From positions 5,890,001 through 5,954,000 of the forward strand of contig NZ_CP114205.1 in assembly GCF_027497495.1 (NCBI RefSeq): a stretch of 64,000 nucleotides of DNA. Reading direction: 5' to 3'. Position numbers and translations under genes: made by a program. Below the pieces are notes generated by a model, which saw only the letters and a list, made by a program, of their open reading frames with translations, had not been told where the DNA came from and did not search any database. This DNA comes from Streptomyces tubercidicus. Lineage in GTDB: Bacteria; Actinomycetota; Actinomycetes; Streptomycetales; Streptomycetaceae. Below are positions 42,760-50,540 of this stretch, one piece after another. Within the stretch, counting starts at the first letter, position 1; each line of letters begins with the position of its first letter.

Positions 42760-44982
42760 TCAGGGCCGTGGCATTTCCGCAGAAGCCGGGTCGTCCGGCG
42801 GGGCGTGGTGGAGCTGGCCCCGGGTGAGGAAGTCCTGGAGCTCGCGGTGGCGGAACTGGTAGGCGATCCCGGCGGTGCGCGTCAGACCCGCGTCGCAGCA
42901 CCAGTCGAGGAAACGGCCGAGACGCCAGGGCAGTGGTTGGTTGGACCACCAGCGGCGGGTGCAGAGCAGGAAAGCTAGGTAGCGGACACCTGCGGCGCCA
43001 AGCGCTGGGCCGGCACCGGTCCTGAACAGGGGGCCGAACGCACGCCAGGGCCTGAACAGCGCGTCGAGTGCGCCCCGGAAACCGCATCTGAACAGGCGGT
43101 TGTAGAGGAGTGCGAGCGTACGCCCGCCGCCGAGACCGAACAGAAGCATGTAGATGAGTACTGCCCCGAGTGCGAATACGGGGCCCAGGGCGAACCAATA
43201 GAAGGGGACGAACCCGAGTCCGACCACGAGGCCGGTCGCGAACCCGGTCACGAGGTCGTCCCACACCATGCCGCGCGGCGACGCGTTTCCGTGCGACTTG
43301 CGAACCTCGGGTGTGTCCGAGAGCACGCCCGCCAGCCCGACTCCCACCATCGCTCCACCAGCGAGCCCTACTACCGATCCGTATACGAGCCCGTTCACCA
43401 GCCCGACGACATTCCCCATGTCGACCACGACGACGAGCCCTCCCCAGAAGAGCCCACCCACCAGCCCGTTCACGAGCTGGTGTCTTGCAGCAGGCGTTTT
43501 GGCAGTTACGCGTTCCAGCCGAGACGGCATGGGCCAGGGCGGGAATCCTGCGAGAAGACTGCCCAGCGCCATGAGTGTCACGTTCGTTGCGTACACCTTC
43601 CAGTCATCGAGCAGGGCGGCAGACAGGTCAGCGGTGGCCCACACCGCGAGGGTCAGCAGGACGTGGACGGTGCGGGCGCGGCGGTCGCCGGTGAGCGGCC
43701 ACAGTTCATGGAGTACGAGGTCGGTGCCTGACAGACGCCGTCCGGCCACAGCGCGGGCGTTGGCGGTGCTGTCATGCAGGTAGCCGGCGAGGACTGTCAG
43801 CCAGGTGCGTACCTGGAGCCGGGTGTAGGGCGCTGCCTTGCCGCCTGCCGAGGAGGCGGCAAGGATGAACAGATTCAGTAGGTGGTCCCGGACCTGCCCG
43901 GGGGTCCGGAAGGTGGGATCGAGGAGATCCACGGGATCACGGACCCAGCTACCGTCGTGACGTTCGTCGTAAACGGTGAGGGCTACGGTCAGCCGCCAGG
44001 GTGTGGACAGGCCCCGGGCCAGTGGACCGGCCGGGGCGGCTTGGAGTGCGTTCAGGACGGGTTCCCAGCGGCCCCGGTCGCGGGTGCGAGCGGTGATGAA
44101 CGCCTTGGTCGCGGCCAGGCTGACGGGGGCGATCTCGATACAGGAAGCGTCCTCTGCCCACGTATCCGCACGTTCGAGAGCGGCGTAGGGATCGCTGCGG
44201 CAGGTGAGGACGAGTTGGCCCTTGGTGGTGCCATGGACGTAGCGGTTCATGGCCTCCAAAGCGGCTGCGGCGCGGGAATCGCGCCCGGGCTCACTGGCGT
44301 CCATTTCGTCGAGCCCGTCGAGCACGGGGAGGATCAGCCGGGCGCGGACAAGGGCGGCTGCGGCGCTGGGGCGTAGCCGGTAGGCACGGGTGAGATGGTC
44401 GGCGAGCCAGTCGTCGAGCTCGTTCCGGTCGGGGTCGAAGGTGGACAACGACAGGCGTACGGGAACGGGGCCGCTCGGCGCTTGGCCGGGGTCGGGGAGG
44501 AGAAGCAGCATGAGGTGGAGGGCGAGCACGGTTTTGCCGGCCCCGGGTGCGCCGGTGATGACGAGGCGGCCGGGCCGGAGAGCGCGATAGTAGGTGGCGA
44601 CTTCTTCCAACGTGCCGCGGGGTGCTGCGCCTGTGCCGTGGTGGGCGGGGGAGGGCCGGAAGGTGAACTTGACGTTGATGGTGCGGTCGCTGCCGCCGAG
44701 GAGTCTCTGGTGGGTTTTCTCCTCGCGATCCCTGACCGCGACGGCGAGGCGGTCGGCGAGAGCGGCGGTGTCGGTGTCCTGCAAGGCTTGGGAGAGGTTC
44801 GCCTGGTGCAGGCCCGCCACCGCCAGCATCAGGCTGACCAGCCCGACCGCCAACCCGCCCGGGTCCACCTCCCCGGTGCCCGCCCGAACAGCAATGGTGA
44901 CCGCCACCCCCGCGGTCACCACCGTCAGCGCGATCCATCCCCACGGCGTGTGACCTGCCGTGGCAGGTTTCGCCCTGGTCAC
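42760..44982 (-). CDS. Membrane-associated NACHT NTPase (STAND)
   Basis: A 740-residue protein. Two N-terminal membrane helices (about 15-33, 42-58) are followed by a helical linker and a NACHT ATPase: Walker A GAPGAGKT (144-151), Walker B LPVLDGLDEM (218-227), sensor TCRSDPYA. The C-terminal half has Gly/Val-rich hydrophobic stretches (about 500-640) and a terminal YQFRHRELQDFL block, the usual end of bacterial STAND NTPase modules. NACHT proteins are switch ATPases in innate immunity and signalling; several bacterial ones are antiphage. Its ATG overlaps the stop of the surface-protein gene upstream by 4 bp. Confidence 0.85.
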   Translation of the reverse strand: MTRAKPATAGHTPWGWIALTVVTAGVAVTIAVRAGTGEVDPGGLAVGLVSLMLAVAGLHQANLSQALQDTDTAALADRLAVAVRDREEKTHQRLLGGSDRTINVKFTFRPSPAHHGTGAAPRGTLEEVATYYRALRPGRLVITGAPGAGKTVLALHLMLLLLPDPGQAPSGPVPVRLSLSTFDPDRNELDDWLADHLTRAYRLRPSAAAALVRARLILPVLDGLDEMDASEPGRDSRAAAALEAMNRYVHGTTKGQLVLTCRSDPYAALERADTWAEDASCIEIAPVSLAATKAFITARTRDRGRWEPVLNALQAAPAGPLARGLSTPWRLTVALTVYDERHDGSWVRDPVDLLDPTFRTPGQVRDHLLNLFILAASSAGGKAAPYTRLQVRTWLTVLAGYLHDSTANARAVAGRRLSGTDLVLHELWPLTGDRRARTVHVLLTLAVWATADLSAALLDDWKVYATNVTLMALGSLLAGFPPWPMPSRLERVTAKTPAARHQLVNGLVGGLFWGGLVVVVDMGNVVGLVNGLVYGSVVGLAGGAMVGVGLAGVLSDTPEVRKSHGNASPRGMVWDDLVTGFATGLVVGLGFVPFYWFALGPVFALGAVLIYMLLFGLGGGRTLALLYNRLFRCGFRGALDALFRPWRAFGPLFRTGAGPALGAAGVRYLAFLLCTRRWWSNQPLPWRLGRFLDWCCDAGLTRTAGIAYQFRHRELQDFLTRGQLHHAPPDDPASAEMPRP

Positions 44983-45878
44983 CTGCTGCGTGACCGGAAG
45001 CGGAAGGCGGCGGTCACGGCCATGGCGCCCAGGACAACAGCTCCCGCGGCCAGCGGGATCAGATGCGTGATGCCCCGGCTGCCAGTCGTAGCCAGGTTGC
45101 CGGAGGGGTCGGCTGAGCCTTCCGTGGTCGCGCCCGCCCTCGCACCTTCGCTTGGGTTCCGCGACTCAGTGGTGCCGGAGGTGGCCGTCTCAGTCGTCCC
45201 GGACGGGGCCGGGCCGGTCGTCGTTCCCGTCCCGGCGATGTCGAACGATGCCACGACGTGGTTCTGCCGGGCGTCCAGCTTGCACGGCACGTCGAGCGTG
45301 ACAGTCATGACGCCGCTCGCGGTGACGTGCATGACGAGGTCACCGATGGTGATTTTCGCCCTGCCCGGTTGGCTGAAGGTGCGCTTCGGCGCGGCGCCGG
45401 TCGCCTTGACCAAGAACGGTCCGGATGCCGGGACGCTGGTCCTGGCCACGTGAAACGGCACTCTGAGGTCGGTGTCGCCCTCCGGCGCCGTCACGCGGAC
45501 CTTCGCTTCCACGGTGCCCTGGATGGTCTTGATGCCGGCGCCGCGCAGCCCTCTCGTGTCAGCCGCGCTCACCGGCACCACCGCATGGATGGCGAATTTC
45601 GGGGTGGGCTTGCCGACCGCAGCCGACTTCGGGACATCCGTGTCAATCTTTACCGTGCCTGGCCGGTCGTGGACCGCCAGAACTGAGCATGTGTACCGCA
45701 GTTCGAGCGATAACGGGTCCGCGGCTGCGGGTCCGGCTCCGAAGACTCCCACGCTTGCGCCCGCAACCCCTACCGCCATCGTCAGTCCCAAGGCTTTACG
45801 GGCCACTGGACCGCTCGGGACGGCACGGGTTGCCCTGTGCCGCTCACGCAGGTTCCGGATCAGCTTGTCGCTTGCCAT
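44979..45878 (-). CDS. DUF6801-like surface protein with LATTG sortase signal
   Basis: A 299-residue exported protein. Long signal peptide (hydrophobic core about 30-52, cleavage near AAADP), then a domain related to that of the 41715 gene: RYTCSV, KIDTDVP, TVEAKVRVTAP, VPASGPFLVKATGAAP, TIGDL, VPCKLDARQ. After a Thr/Gly/Ser-rich stalk comes LATTG (262-266), a hydrophobic helix and RFRSRSR. This is a complete sorting signal of the LAXTG type used by Streptomyces class E sortases, so it should be covalently bound to peptidoglycan. Its stop overlaps the NACHT start (ATGA). Confidence 0.85.
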   Translation of the reverse strand: MASDKLIRNLRERHRATRAVPSGPVARKALGLTMAVGVAGASVGVFGAGPAAADPLSLELRYTCSVLAVHDRPGTVKIDTDVPKSAAVGKPTPKFAIHAVVPVSAADTRGLRGAGIKTIQGTVEAKVRVTAPEGDTDLRVPFHVARTSVPASGPFLVKATGAAPKRTFSQPGRAKITIGDLVMHVTASGVMTVTLDVPCKLDARQNHVVASFDIAGTGTTTGPAPSGTTETATSGTTESRNPSEGARAGATTEGSADPSGNLATTGSRGITHLIPLAAGAVVLGAMAVTAAFRFRSRSR

Positions 45879-46247
45879 CTTGGTCCTCGGTCAAGTACTT
45901 GGGTCTCTGGATGAGGCCCACGGGTGCGTCCACCAGGTGGGGCGGTTGTGGGGCCGGTCCCACCTCAGCCGACGGGGACCCGCCTTGCCCTGGCGCACAG
46001 CGGATCCTGTGACCGATCGTAGGACTGGATCGCGCCCCGGGAATTGCACGTGCGCGTAAGTAAGTTGTCACAGTGCGCAACAGCGAGGTCAGTGCACCTG
46101 CGCGTATCGATGCGCCTATGGCGCGCGCTGCCCGGACCGCCCTGCCATTCACTAAAATCCGCGGCACCACCCGGGGGCATGCCGTGAGCGCGGGAACCGA
46201 CTCCGGATGTGCACGCTGTGAGAAGGCCGCGGCGAAAGGTGTCTTCG
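45879..46247. other. Divergent intergenic region, no gene seen
   Basis: 369 bp between the surface-protein/NACHT operon and the AraC gene, with slightly lower GC around 46040-46160. A short hairpin (GTGGG-N6-CCCAC) occurs near 45940, and TGCGC-containing short repeats (GTGCGCGTAAG, AGTGCGCAAC, CTGCGCG) cluster at about 46050-46105, where promoters for both directions should lie. No convincing gene is present. Confidence 0.5.
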
Positions 46248-47231
46248 ATGGCCTTGGGAACCTACGTCGTGGATTCCTGGACAACCCGGGACGTGACGTC
46301 GCGTGAGCGTGCCGACCTGTGGGGCGAGCACGTGACGTCGTATCAAAGCCGGATGAGCTACAGGTACCCGCACACCGACGACTTTCATGCGGGCACGATC
46401 CGGCAGTGCACCGACACCTATCAGCTCGTCAAGTGGTGGTCGGGCACGATCAAGTACACCCGGACCGCGGGCCAGGTGCGGCACGCCCCGGACGAGGACT
46501 ACCGCTTGCTGCTGCCGGTCGCCGGAGAGCTGGTGCTGCGGCAGGACGACCAGGAGCTACGGCTGGTGCCGGAGGCCGGGTGCCTGCTCACGTTCGCCGC
46601 ACCGTTCGAGATCCTGCAAGGCGACTTCATGCAGGCGTTCATCATGTCGATCCCCGCTCAGGAGGTGAACGGGCGATTGAACCGGTCGTCGCCGCTCGCT
46701 ACGGGCCTCGACCTGACCTCCGGCCTGGGCCGGGTGGTGGGCGACATGCTGACCGGTCTGCATGAGGAGCGCGACACCCTCACCAGCGGCCAGTTCGACG
46801 CGGTCTCGGACCGGCTGGTCGAGCTGCTGTGCATGCTTGTCGCAGGAGACGACCGCCCCACCGCACCGGGCCATCTGGCCGAGGTGGAGACGGTGGTCCG
46901 CCGGTACATCCGCGAGCACGCGGCCGACCCCGACATGACCGGCACCACCGTGGCGCAGGCGCTGGGCTGGTCGCTGCGCCAGGTGCAGCTGGCCCTGCGG
47001 CAAGCCGGGACGACCCCCCGCGAGCTGATCCGCGAGGAGCGGCTGCGGTTGGTACGGGACCGGCTGCGGGCACCCGCGTACCGGCATATGACGATCACCG
47101 AGCTGACGTACGCGTCGGGATTCTCCTCCTCAAGCGCGCTCAGCACGGCATTCCGGCAGCGCTTCGGGGTATGCCCCCGCGAGATGCGGCACGCGGGCCC
47201 CCGGTCCGTCGGCGATACGCGCCGGAGTTGA
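46248..47231 (+). CDS. AraC-family transcriptional regulator
   Basis: A 327-residue regulator. The N-terminal AraC-binding-like cupin (about 1-190) resembles the AraC_binding_2 type (RERADLWGEHV onward). The C-terminal double HTH (about 225-320) includes TVAQALGWSLRQVQLALRQ and ITELTYASGFSSSSALSTAF, then FRQRFGVCPREM. ATG 46248 has a GAAAGG site. It is divergent from the surface-protein operon and upstream of the cutinase-like gene, either of which could be its target. Confidence 0.9.
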   Translation: MALGTYVVDSWTTRDVTSRERADLWGEHVTSYQSRMSYRYPHTDDFHAGTIRQCTDTYQLVKWWSGTIKYTRTAGQVRHAPDEDYRLLLPVAGELVLRQDDQELRLVPEAGCLLTFAAPFEILQGDFMQAFIMSIPAQEVNGRLNRSSPLATGLDLTSGLGRVVGDMLTGLHEERDTLTSGQFDAVSDRLVELLCMLVAGDDRPTAPGHLAEVETVVRRYIREHAADPDMTGTTVAQALGWSLRQVQLALRQAGTTPRELIREERLRLVRDRLRAPAYRHMTITELTYASGFSSSSALSTAFRQRFGVCPREMRHAGPRSVGDTRRS

Positions 47232-47377
47232 TGGACGGCCCCAGCCTTCCGGTCGAACCGGTCGCGGTCAGACTTTCGCGAACACCTCTGTTCGCAGAAC
47301 CTCTCTCGACGCTACCTTTGGCGTCGCACTGGGCCGGAACTCCCGTTCCCCCCAAGCCGATTCGAGACGAGGTGCAC

Positions 47378-48286
47378 ATGCGAAGGACGCGATCGTTACT
47401 CGCGATACTTGCCGCGCTGCCCATCCTGGGGCTGAGTACACCGCAAGCCGTGGCGGCCGCCCCACAGGCGCAGACCCGGGCCGACTGCCCGAACACGATG
47501 ATCTTCGAGGTCGGGGGTCACCTCGATGGCGGCGCCACGGTCTACGACCGCAGCAACGCCGCGCTCCCCGAAGGTGTTTCGTTCACCAAAATCCACTACT
47601 CGGCGTCCATCGCCCCCTACCCCGGCGACACCAAGACGCTGGACGACTCCGTGGCCGAGGGCATCGCCACGCTCGACGCGGCGGTGAAGACCTTCCACGG
47701 CGAATGCTCCGCCGGCCACGTGACCATCGCCGGCTACTCGCAGGGCGCGATCGTCGCCGGCGATGAGCTGGCCGCCCTCTCCAGCAGTGACGCCGTCCCG
47801 CACGACCAGATCAACGGCGTGCTCTACGGCGATCCCCGGCGGCCCGGTGTGGACGGCGGTCCGGGCGGCATCGAAACGAACCTGCCGACGATCCTGCCGG
47901 GCATGACCATGAAGGGGCCGCGCGGCTTCGGCGACCTGACGGTCAAAGAGATCTGCAACACCAACGACGGCATCTGCCACTCCGAGAACCTGCTCACGAA
48001 CCTGGCGTGCTTCGCCAACGGCGTGGTCGGCTACTTCACCGGCGACCACGGTTACGACATCAACCCGCACGCGGTCTCGGGCGGCGGCGACCAGCTCCAC
48101 CGTCAGGCGCCGAAGGTCCCGCTCTGCGGCCCCGGGCTGCCGATCCCGGGCAAGAAGCCCCACGCACTGTTCAACAGCGACCGCGCAGCGGCCCGGCACC
48201 AGGTGGCCGGATACCGCACGATGATCACGCCGCTGCTGCCCGTCGGCCTCAGGGGCCAACTGGCGCGCTTCCCCTGGCTCCCCTAG
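47378..48286 (+). CDS. Secreted PE-PPE/cutinase-type serine hydrolase
   Basis: A 302-residue exported alpha/beta hydrolase. A Sec signal (MRRTRSLLAILAALPILGLS, cleaved near AVAAAP) precedes the domain. The nucleophile elbow is GYSQG with S121; the likely acid is in CNTNDGIC and the His in the GDHGYDINPHAV region. Paired cysteines (CPNT, EC) fit disulfides. Homologous PE-PPE domains in actinobacteria are esterases acting on lipids or cell-envelope esters. It follows the AraC gene and converges on a TetR gene with only a 4-bp gap. Confidence 0.88.
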   Translation: MRRTRSLLAILAALPILGLSTPQAVAAAPQAQTRADCPNTMIFEVGGHLDGGATVYDRSNAALPEGVSFTKIHYSASIAPYPGDTKTLDDSVAEGIATLDAAVKTFHGECSAGHVTIAGYSQGAIVAGDELAALSSSDAVPHDQINGVLYGDPRRPGVDGGPGGIETNLPTILPGMTMKGPRGFGDLTVKEICNTNDGICHSENLLTNLACFANGVVGYFTGDHGYDINPHAVSGGGDQLHRQAPKVPLCGPGLPIPGKKPHALFNSDRAAARHQVAGYRTMITPLLPVGLRGQLARFPWLP

Positions 48287-48290
48287 CCGT

Positions 48291-48965
48291 TCAGCCGAGG
48301 AGCCGTACCGCGAGTCGGACGAGCGGATCCTCCAGTCTGCGCAGGCCCTTCAGGTCGTCCGCGACCAGGTGCGCCGTCACCAGCTGCGCGGCGGCCGCGA
48401 CCAGGGCTTCGCAGCCGAAGCTCCGCTCGTCCGCACCGCCCTCGTCCCCTACGTGGAAGATCTCAGCGATGGCGCCGGCAAACCATCGCTGCCACTCCAT
48501 GCGGATCGCCATCGCCTCAGGCCCGGCGGCGTACACCTCGACGAGGAACAGCCGGGCAAAGGCGGACTGTTCGGTGAGGGTCCGCAGATAGAGGTGCAGC
48601 AGTCGGCGGAAGGTTTCCTCCGGGGGCGCCGGCCGGGTTGTCTCCGGAGCGTCGGCCGACGGCTGCCGAGCGGCCTCCAGCAGGCCCGCCAGCTGCTTCG
48701 TGGCGGCGTCCAGGGCCTGGACGAAGCAGTCCTCCTTGGAACGGAACTGCTGGTAGAACGTCTCCCGCGACACCCCGGCGCGCCGGATGATCTCGGCAAC
48801 CGAGGTCCCCACGTACCCCTTGTCCTTCATCGCCTCGGCGGTGGCGGTCAGCATGCGCAGCCGCTGCGACGTCACCACCTGTTCACGGCTGAGGTGGTGT
48901 CGGCCGCTGGGCAGCGGACCGGGCCGGGCAGCATTGCGCCGGGACTCAGCCACTCTTCCCTCCAT
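48291..48965 (-). CDS. TetR-family regulator
   Basis: A 224-residue TetR protein. The HTH spans about 40-75 and includes TSVAEIIRRAGVSRETFYQQF followed by RSKEDCFVQALD. The ligand domain is helical and contains LRTLTEQSAFARLFLVEVYAAGP. ATG 48965 is preferred to the TTG at 48977. The nearest candidate target is its own upstream region, shared with no divergent gene; the GNAT gene ends just upstream on the same strand. Confidence 0.85.
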   Translation of the reverse strand: MEGRVAESRRNAARPGPLPSGRHHLSREQVVTSQRLRMLTATAEAMKDKGYVGTSVAEIIRRAGVSRETFYQQFRSKEDCFVQALDAATKQLAGLLEAARQPSADAPETTRPAPPEETFRRLLHLYLRTLTEQSAFARLFLVEVYAAGPEAMAIRMEWQRWFAGAIAEIFHVGDEGGADERSFGCEALVAAAAQLVTAHLVADDLKGLRRLEDPLVRLAVRLLG

Positions 48966-48993
48966 ATCTCGGAGCAATACATTAAGAGGCGCC

Positions 48994-49506
48994 TCAGACG
49001 CCCAGCCGCTTTTCGAGGAGGGTGACGGCGTACCGGCTGCCGTCGTCGCCCTCCTTCAAGGGCTGCTCCCCGACGACGCGGTAACCGGCAGCTTCGTAAT
49101 AGCTGCGCAGCCGCGAGTTGGAGGAGACACAGTCCAACCGGGACCACGCCCGCCCCGCCGCGGCTATCCGCCGCTCCGCGTGCGCCAGCATCGCCCGCCC
49201 GGTCCCGGCCGGGGCCCGCCCGCGCTCCACCATCAGCCGGTGCACGTAGCCCGCCTCCGGGGGCCGCGGCCCCCACGCGGGTTCGTCCCGCCACCACAGC
49301 TCAAAGGCACCCACCCTCCGCGAGCCGGCCTCCGCCAGCCAGACCTCGCCCTCCTTCTGCCGCAGCCGGAAGTGTTCCTCGCCCTTGGCGCCGGGCTTCC
49401 ACTGCTCGATGCCGTTCGCCTCCATCCAGCGGGCCGCGGCGTCGTACAGCGCGACCAGGGCCGCCAAGTCGGCCTCCCTGGCAAGCCTGAAGGTGATCTC
49501 ATTCAT
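48994..49506 (-). CDS. GNAT-family N-acetyltransferase
   Basis: A 170-residue acetyltransferase. The acetyl-CoA binding region covers VHRLMVERGRAPAGTGRAML (motif A, about 88-107), with the beta-bulge and C-terminal LRSYYEAAGYRVVGEQ. The start MNEITFRLA is typical. Substrate unknown. It is transcribed toward the TetR gene with 28 bp between them, so both may be on one transcript. Confidence 0.88.
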   Translation of the reverse strand: MNEITFRLAREADLAALVALYDAAARWMEANGIEQWKPGAKGEEHFRLRQKEGEVWLAEAGSRRVGAFELWWRDEPAWGPRPPEAGYVHRLMVERGRAPAGTGRAMLAHAERRIAAAGRAWSRLDCVSSNSRLRSYYEAAGYRVVGEQPLKEGDDGSRYAVTLLEKRLGV

Positions 49507-49624
49507 GGGGTGATTCTCTCTTCCCGCGCTTTCGCCCTCCCCGCCGAGCAGGAGTGAAACGTCCTACAGACGCCCGCCCCCACCCACGGTCACTTTCTCC
49601 CCCCACGGGAGGGGACGGGCCGGA

Positions 49625-49673
49625 GGGGCCTGGTGTGTGGACGTAAAGCGAAGCAGTCCACACACCAGGCCCC
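49625..49673. terminator. 18-bp perfect hairpin
   Basis: GGGGCCTGGTGTGTGGAC (49625-49642) pairs perfectly with its complement at 49656-49673 around a 13-nt loop rich in A and G. It is by far the longest perfect stem seen in the window. It lies in the intergenic block upstream of the GNAT gene and downstream of a TetR gene and may terminate the latter. Confidence 0.7.
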
Positions 49674-49704
49674 GGAGGTCCGTCACCGCACCCGACACCC
49701 ACCC

Positions 49705-49748
49705 GGCCCGCCGCAGGCGCCACGCCGGGAAAGCCGAAAACGCGGGCC
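49705..49748 (-). repeat. Interspersed hairpin element, copy 2
   Basis: Contains CGGGAAAGCCGAAAAC within stem arms GGCCCGC (49705-49711) and GCGGGCC (49742-49748). It is followed by CAAAGCGCAGCG, the same flank as copy 1 at 15.3 kb. Orientation is the same as copies 1 and 3. Confidence 0.7.
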
Positions 49749-49802
49749 GACGGCAAAGCGCAGCGAAACGACGGGGGCACCGCGAAGCGGGCCACAAACG
49801 GC

Positions 49803-49844
49803 GAGCAACCACCACGGCGGGAAAGCCAAAAACGTGGGCTGCTC
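49803..49844 (-). repeat. Interspersed hairpin element, copy 3 (TetR 3' end)
   Basis: Loop GCGGGAAAGCCAAAAA between arms GAGCAACCACCACG (49803-49816) and CGTGGGCTGCTC (49833-49844). It abuts the stop codon of the TetR gene at 49845. The loop is conserved relative to copies 1 and 2, whereas the stem sequence differs yet still pairs. Confidence 0.75.
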
Positions 49845-50447
49845 CTAGTCCGCCGCGAACACCCCGTCGACATCCATCACCGGCCGCAACGCCCCCAGCA
49901 GCGCGCCCACGCACATCTCTCGCAGCTCCGTGCGGCTGAAGGTCTGATGGGTCAGCCATTCCACGCAGAGGGTGCGGACGAAGACCAGCCAGCTCATCAG
50001 GGCTGCTGGTACCAGCTCGCCGGGGGCGTCGCCGAGTCCGGTGGAGTGGAGGAGGCGGCGGCGCAGTTCGGTCAGTTCGTCGGTGATGACGGCCTGGATG
50101 ACGGGGTCGCCGGAGAGTACCCGGTTCGCGGCGAGCACGGTGTGGCGGTTCGCGGTGAAGTAGTCGATGTGTGCGTCGAGTCCGGCGCGCAGTTGGTCGG
50201 GTACGGGACGGGTGGGGTCGAGTTCCGTACGGGTCAGCAGCTGGTCGGCGGCCTGTTGGTAGACCGCGGCGAACAGATCGCGCTTGTTGGGGAAGTAGCG
50301 GTACAGCAGGGCGCGGGAGACGCCGGCCCGTTCGGCGACCTCCTCCATGAACACCTCGTCGTACGGCTTCGCCGCGAAGAGCTGTGCTCCGGTGTCGAGC
50401 AGCTCGCCACGGCGCTCGGCGGGGTCGAGTCTGCGGCGCGTCGTCAT
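49845..50447 (-). CDS. TetR-family regulator of the DUF4345 gene
   Basis: A 200-residue TetR protein. The HTH lies at about 28-50 (FMEEVAERAGVSRALLYRYF), followed by PNKRDLFAAVY. The C-terminal domain includes the TetR_C-type stretch NRVLSGDPVIQAVITDEL. It is divergent from a DUF4345 membrane-protein gene, and the 93-bp spacer holds two palindromes. Local repression of both genes is likely. Its 3' end abuts copy 3 of the hairpin element. Confidence 0.9.
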   Translation of the reverse strand: MTTRRRLDPAERRGELLDTGAQLFAAKPYDEVFMEEVAERAGVSRALLYRYFPNKRDLFAAVYQQAADQLLTRTELDPTRPVPDQLRAGLDAHIDYFTANRHTVLAANRVLSGDPVIQAVITDELTELRRRLLHSTGLGDAPGELVPAALMSWLVFVRTLCVEWLTHQTFSRTELREMCVGALLGALRPVMDVDGVFAAD

Positions 50448-50466
50448 GGCTTCAGGTTACTTGACA

Positions 50467-50520
50467 CCTGTCTATTAGTGGACATACGTTCCCGTTAGTA
50501 GATGGGTATCTACTAACGGG
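50467..50520. promoter_or_regulatory. TetR operators (long palindrome plus second site)
   Basis: A perfect 13-bp inverted repeat, CCCGTTAGTAGAT (50491-50503) and ATCTACTAACGGG (50508-50520), with a 4-bp spacer ends at the ribosome site of the DUF4345 gene. A weaker quasi-palindrome, TGTCTATTAGTGGACA, lies at about 50470-50485. Both share the TAGT/ACTA core. Binding would block transcription of the divergent TetR and DUF4345 genes. Confidence 0.8.
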
Positions 50521-50540
50521 AGGGGAAGGGAGGCCGGGGC

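Larger units (their letters stand above)
49507..49844. other. Repeat-rich intergenic block
   Basis: 338 bp without a credible gene between the GNAT start and the TetR stop. It holds the 18-bp hairpin (49625-49673) and two copies of the interspersed element (49705-49748, 49803-49844). The promoter of the GNAT gene should lie at its left end, near 49510-49560. Confidence 0.65.

Noticed and set aside
46073..46306. 77-codon frame overlapping the start of the AraC gene
   Set aside because: It overlaps a well-supported gene in another frame, has no good ribosome site and shows no recognisable sequence.
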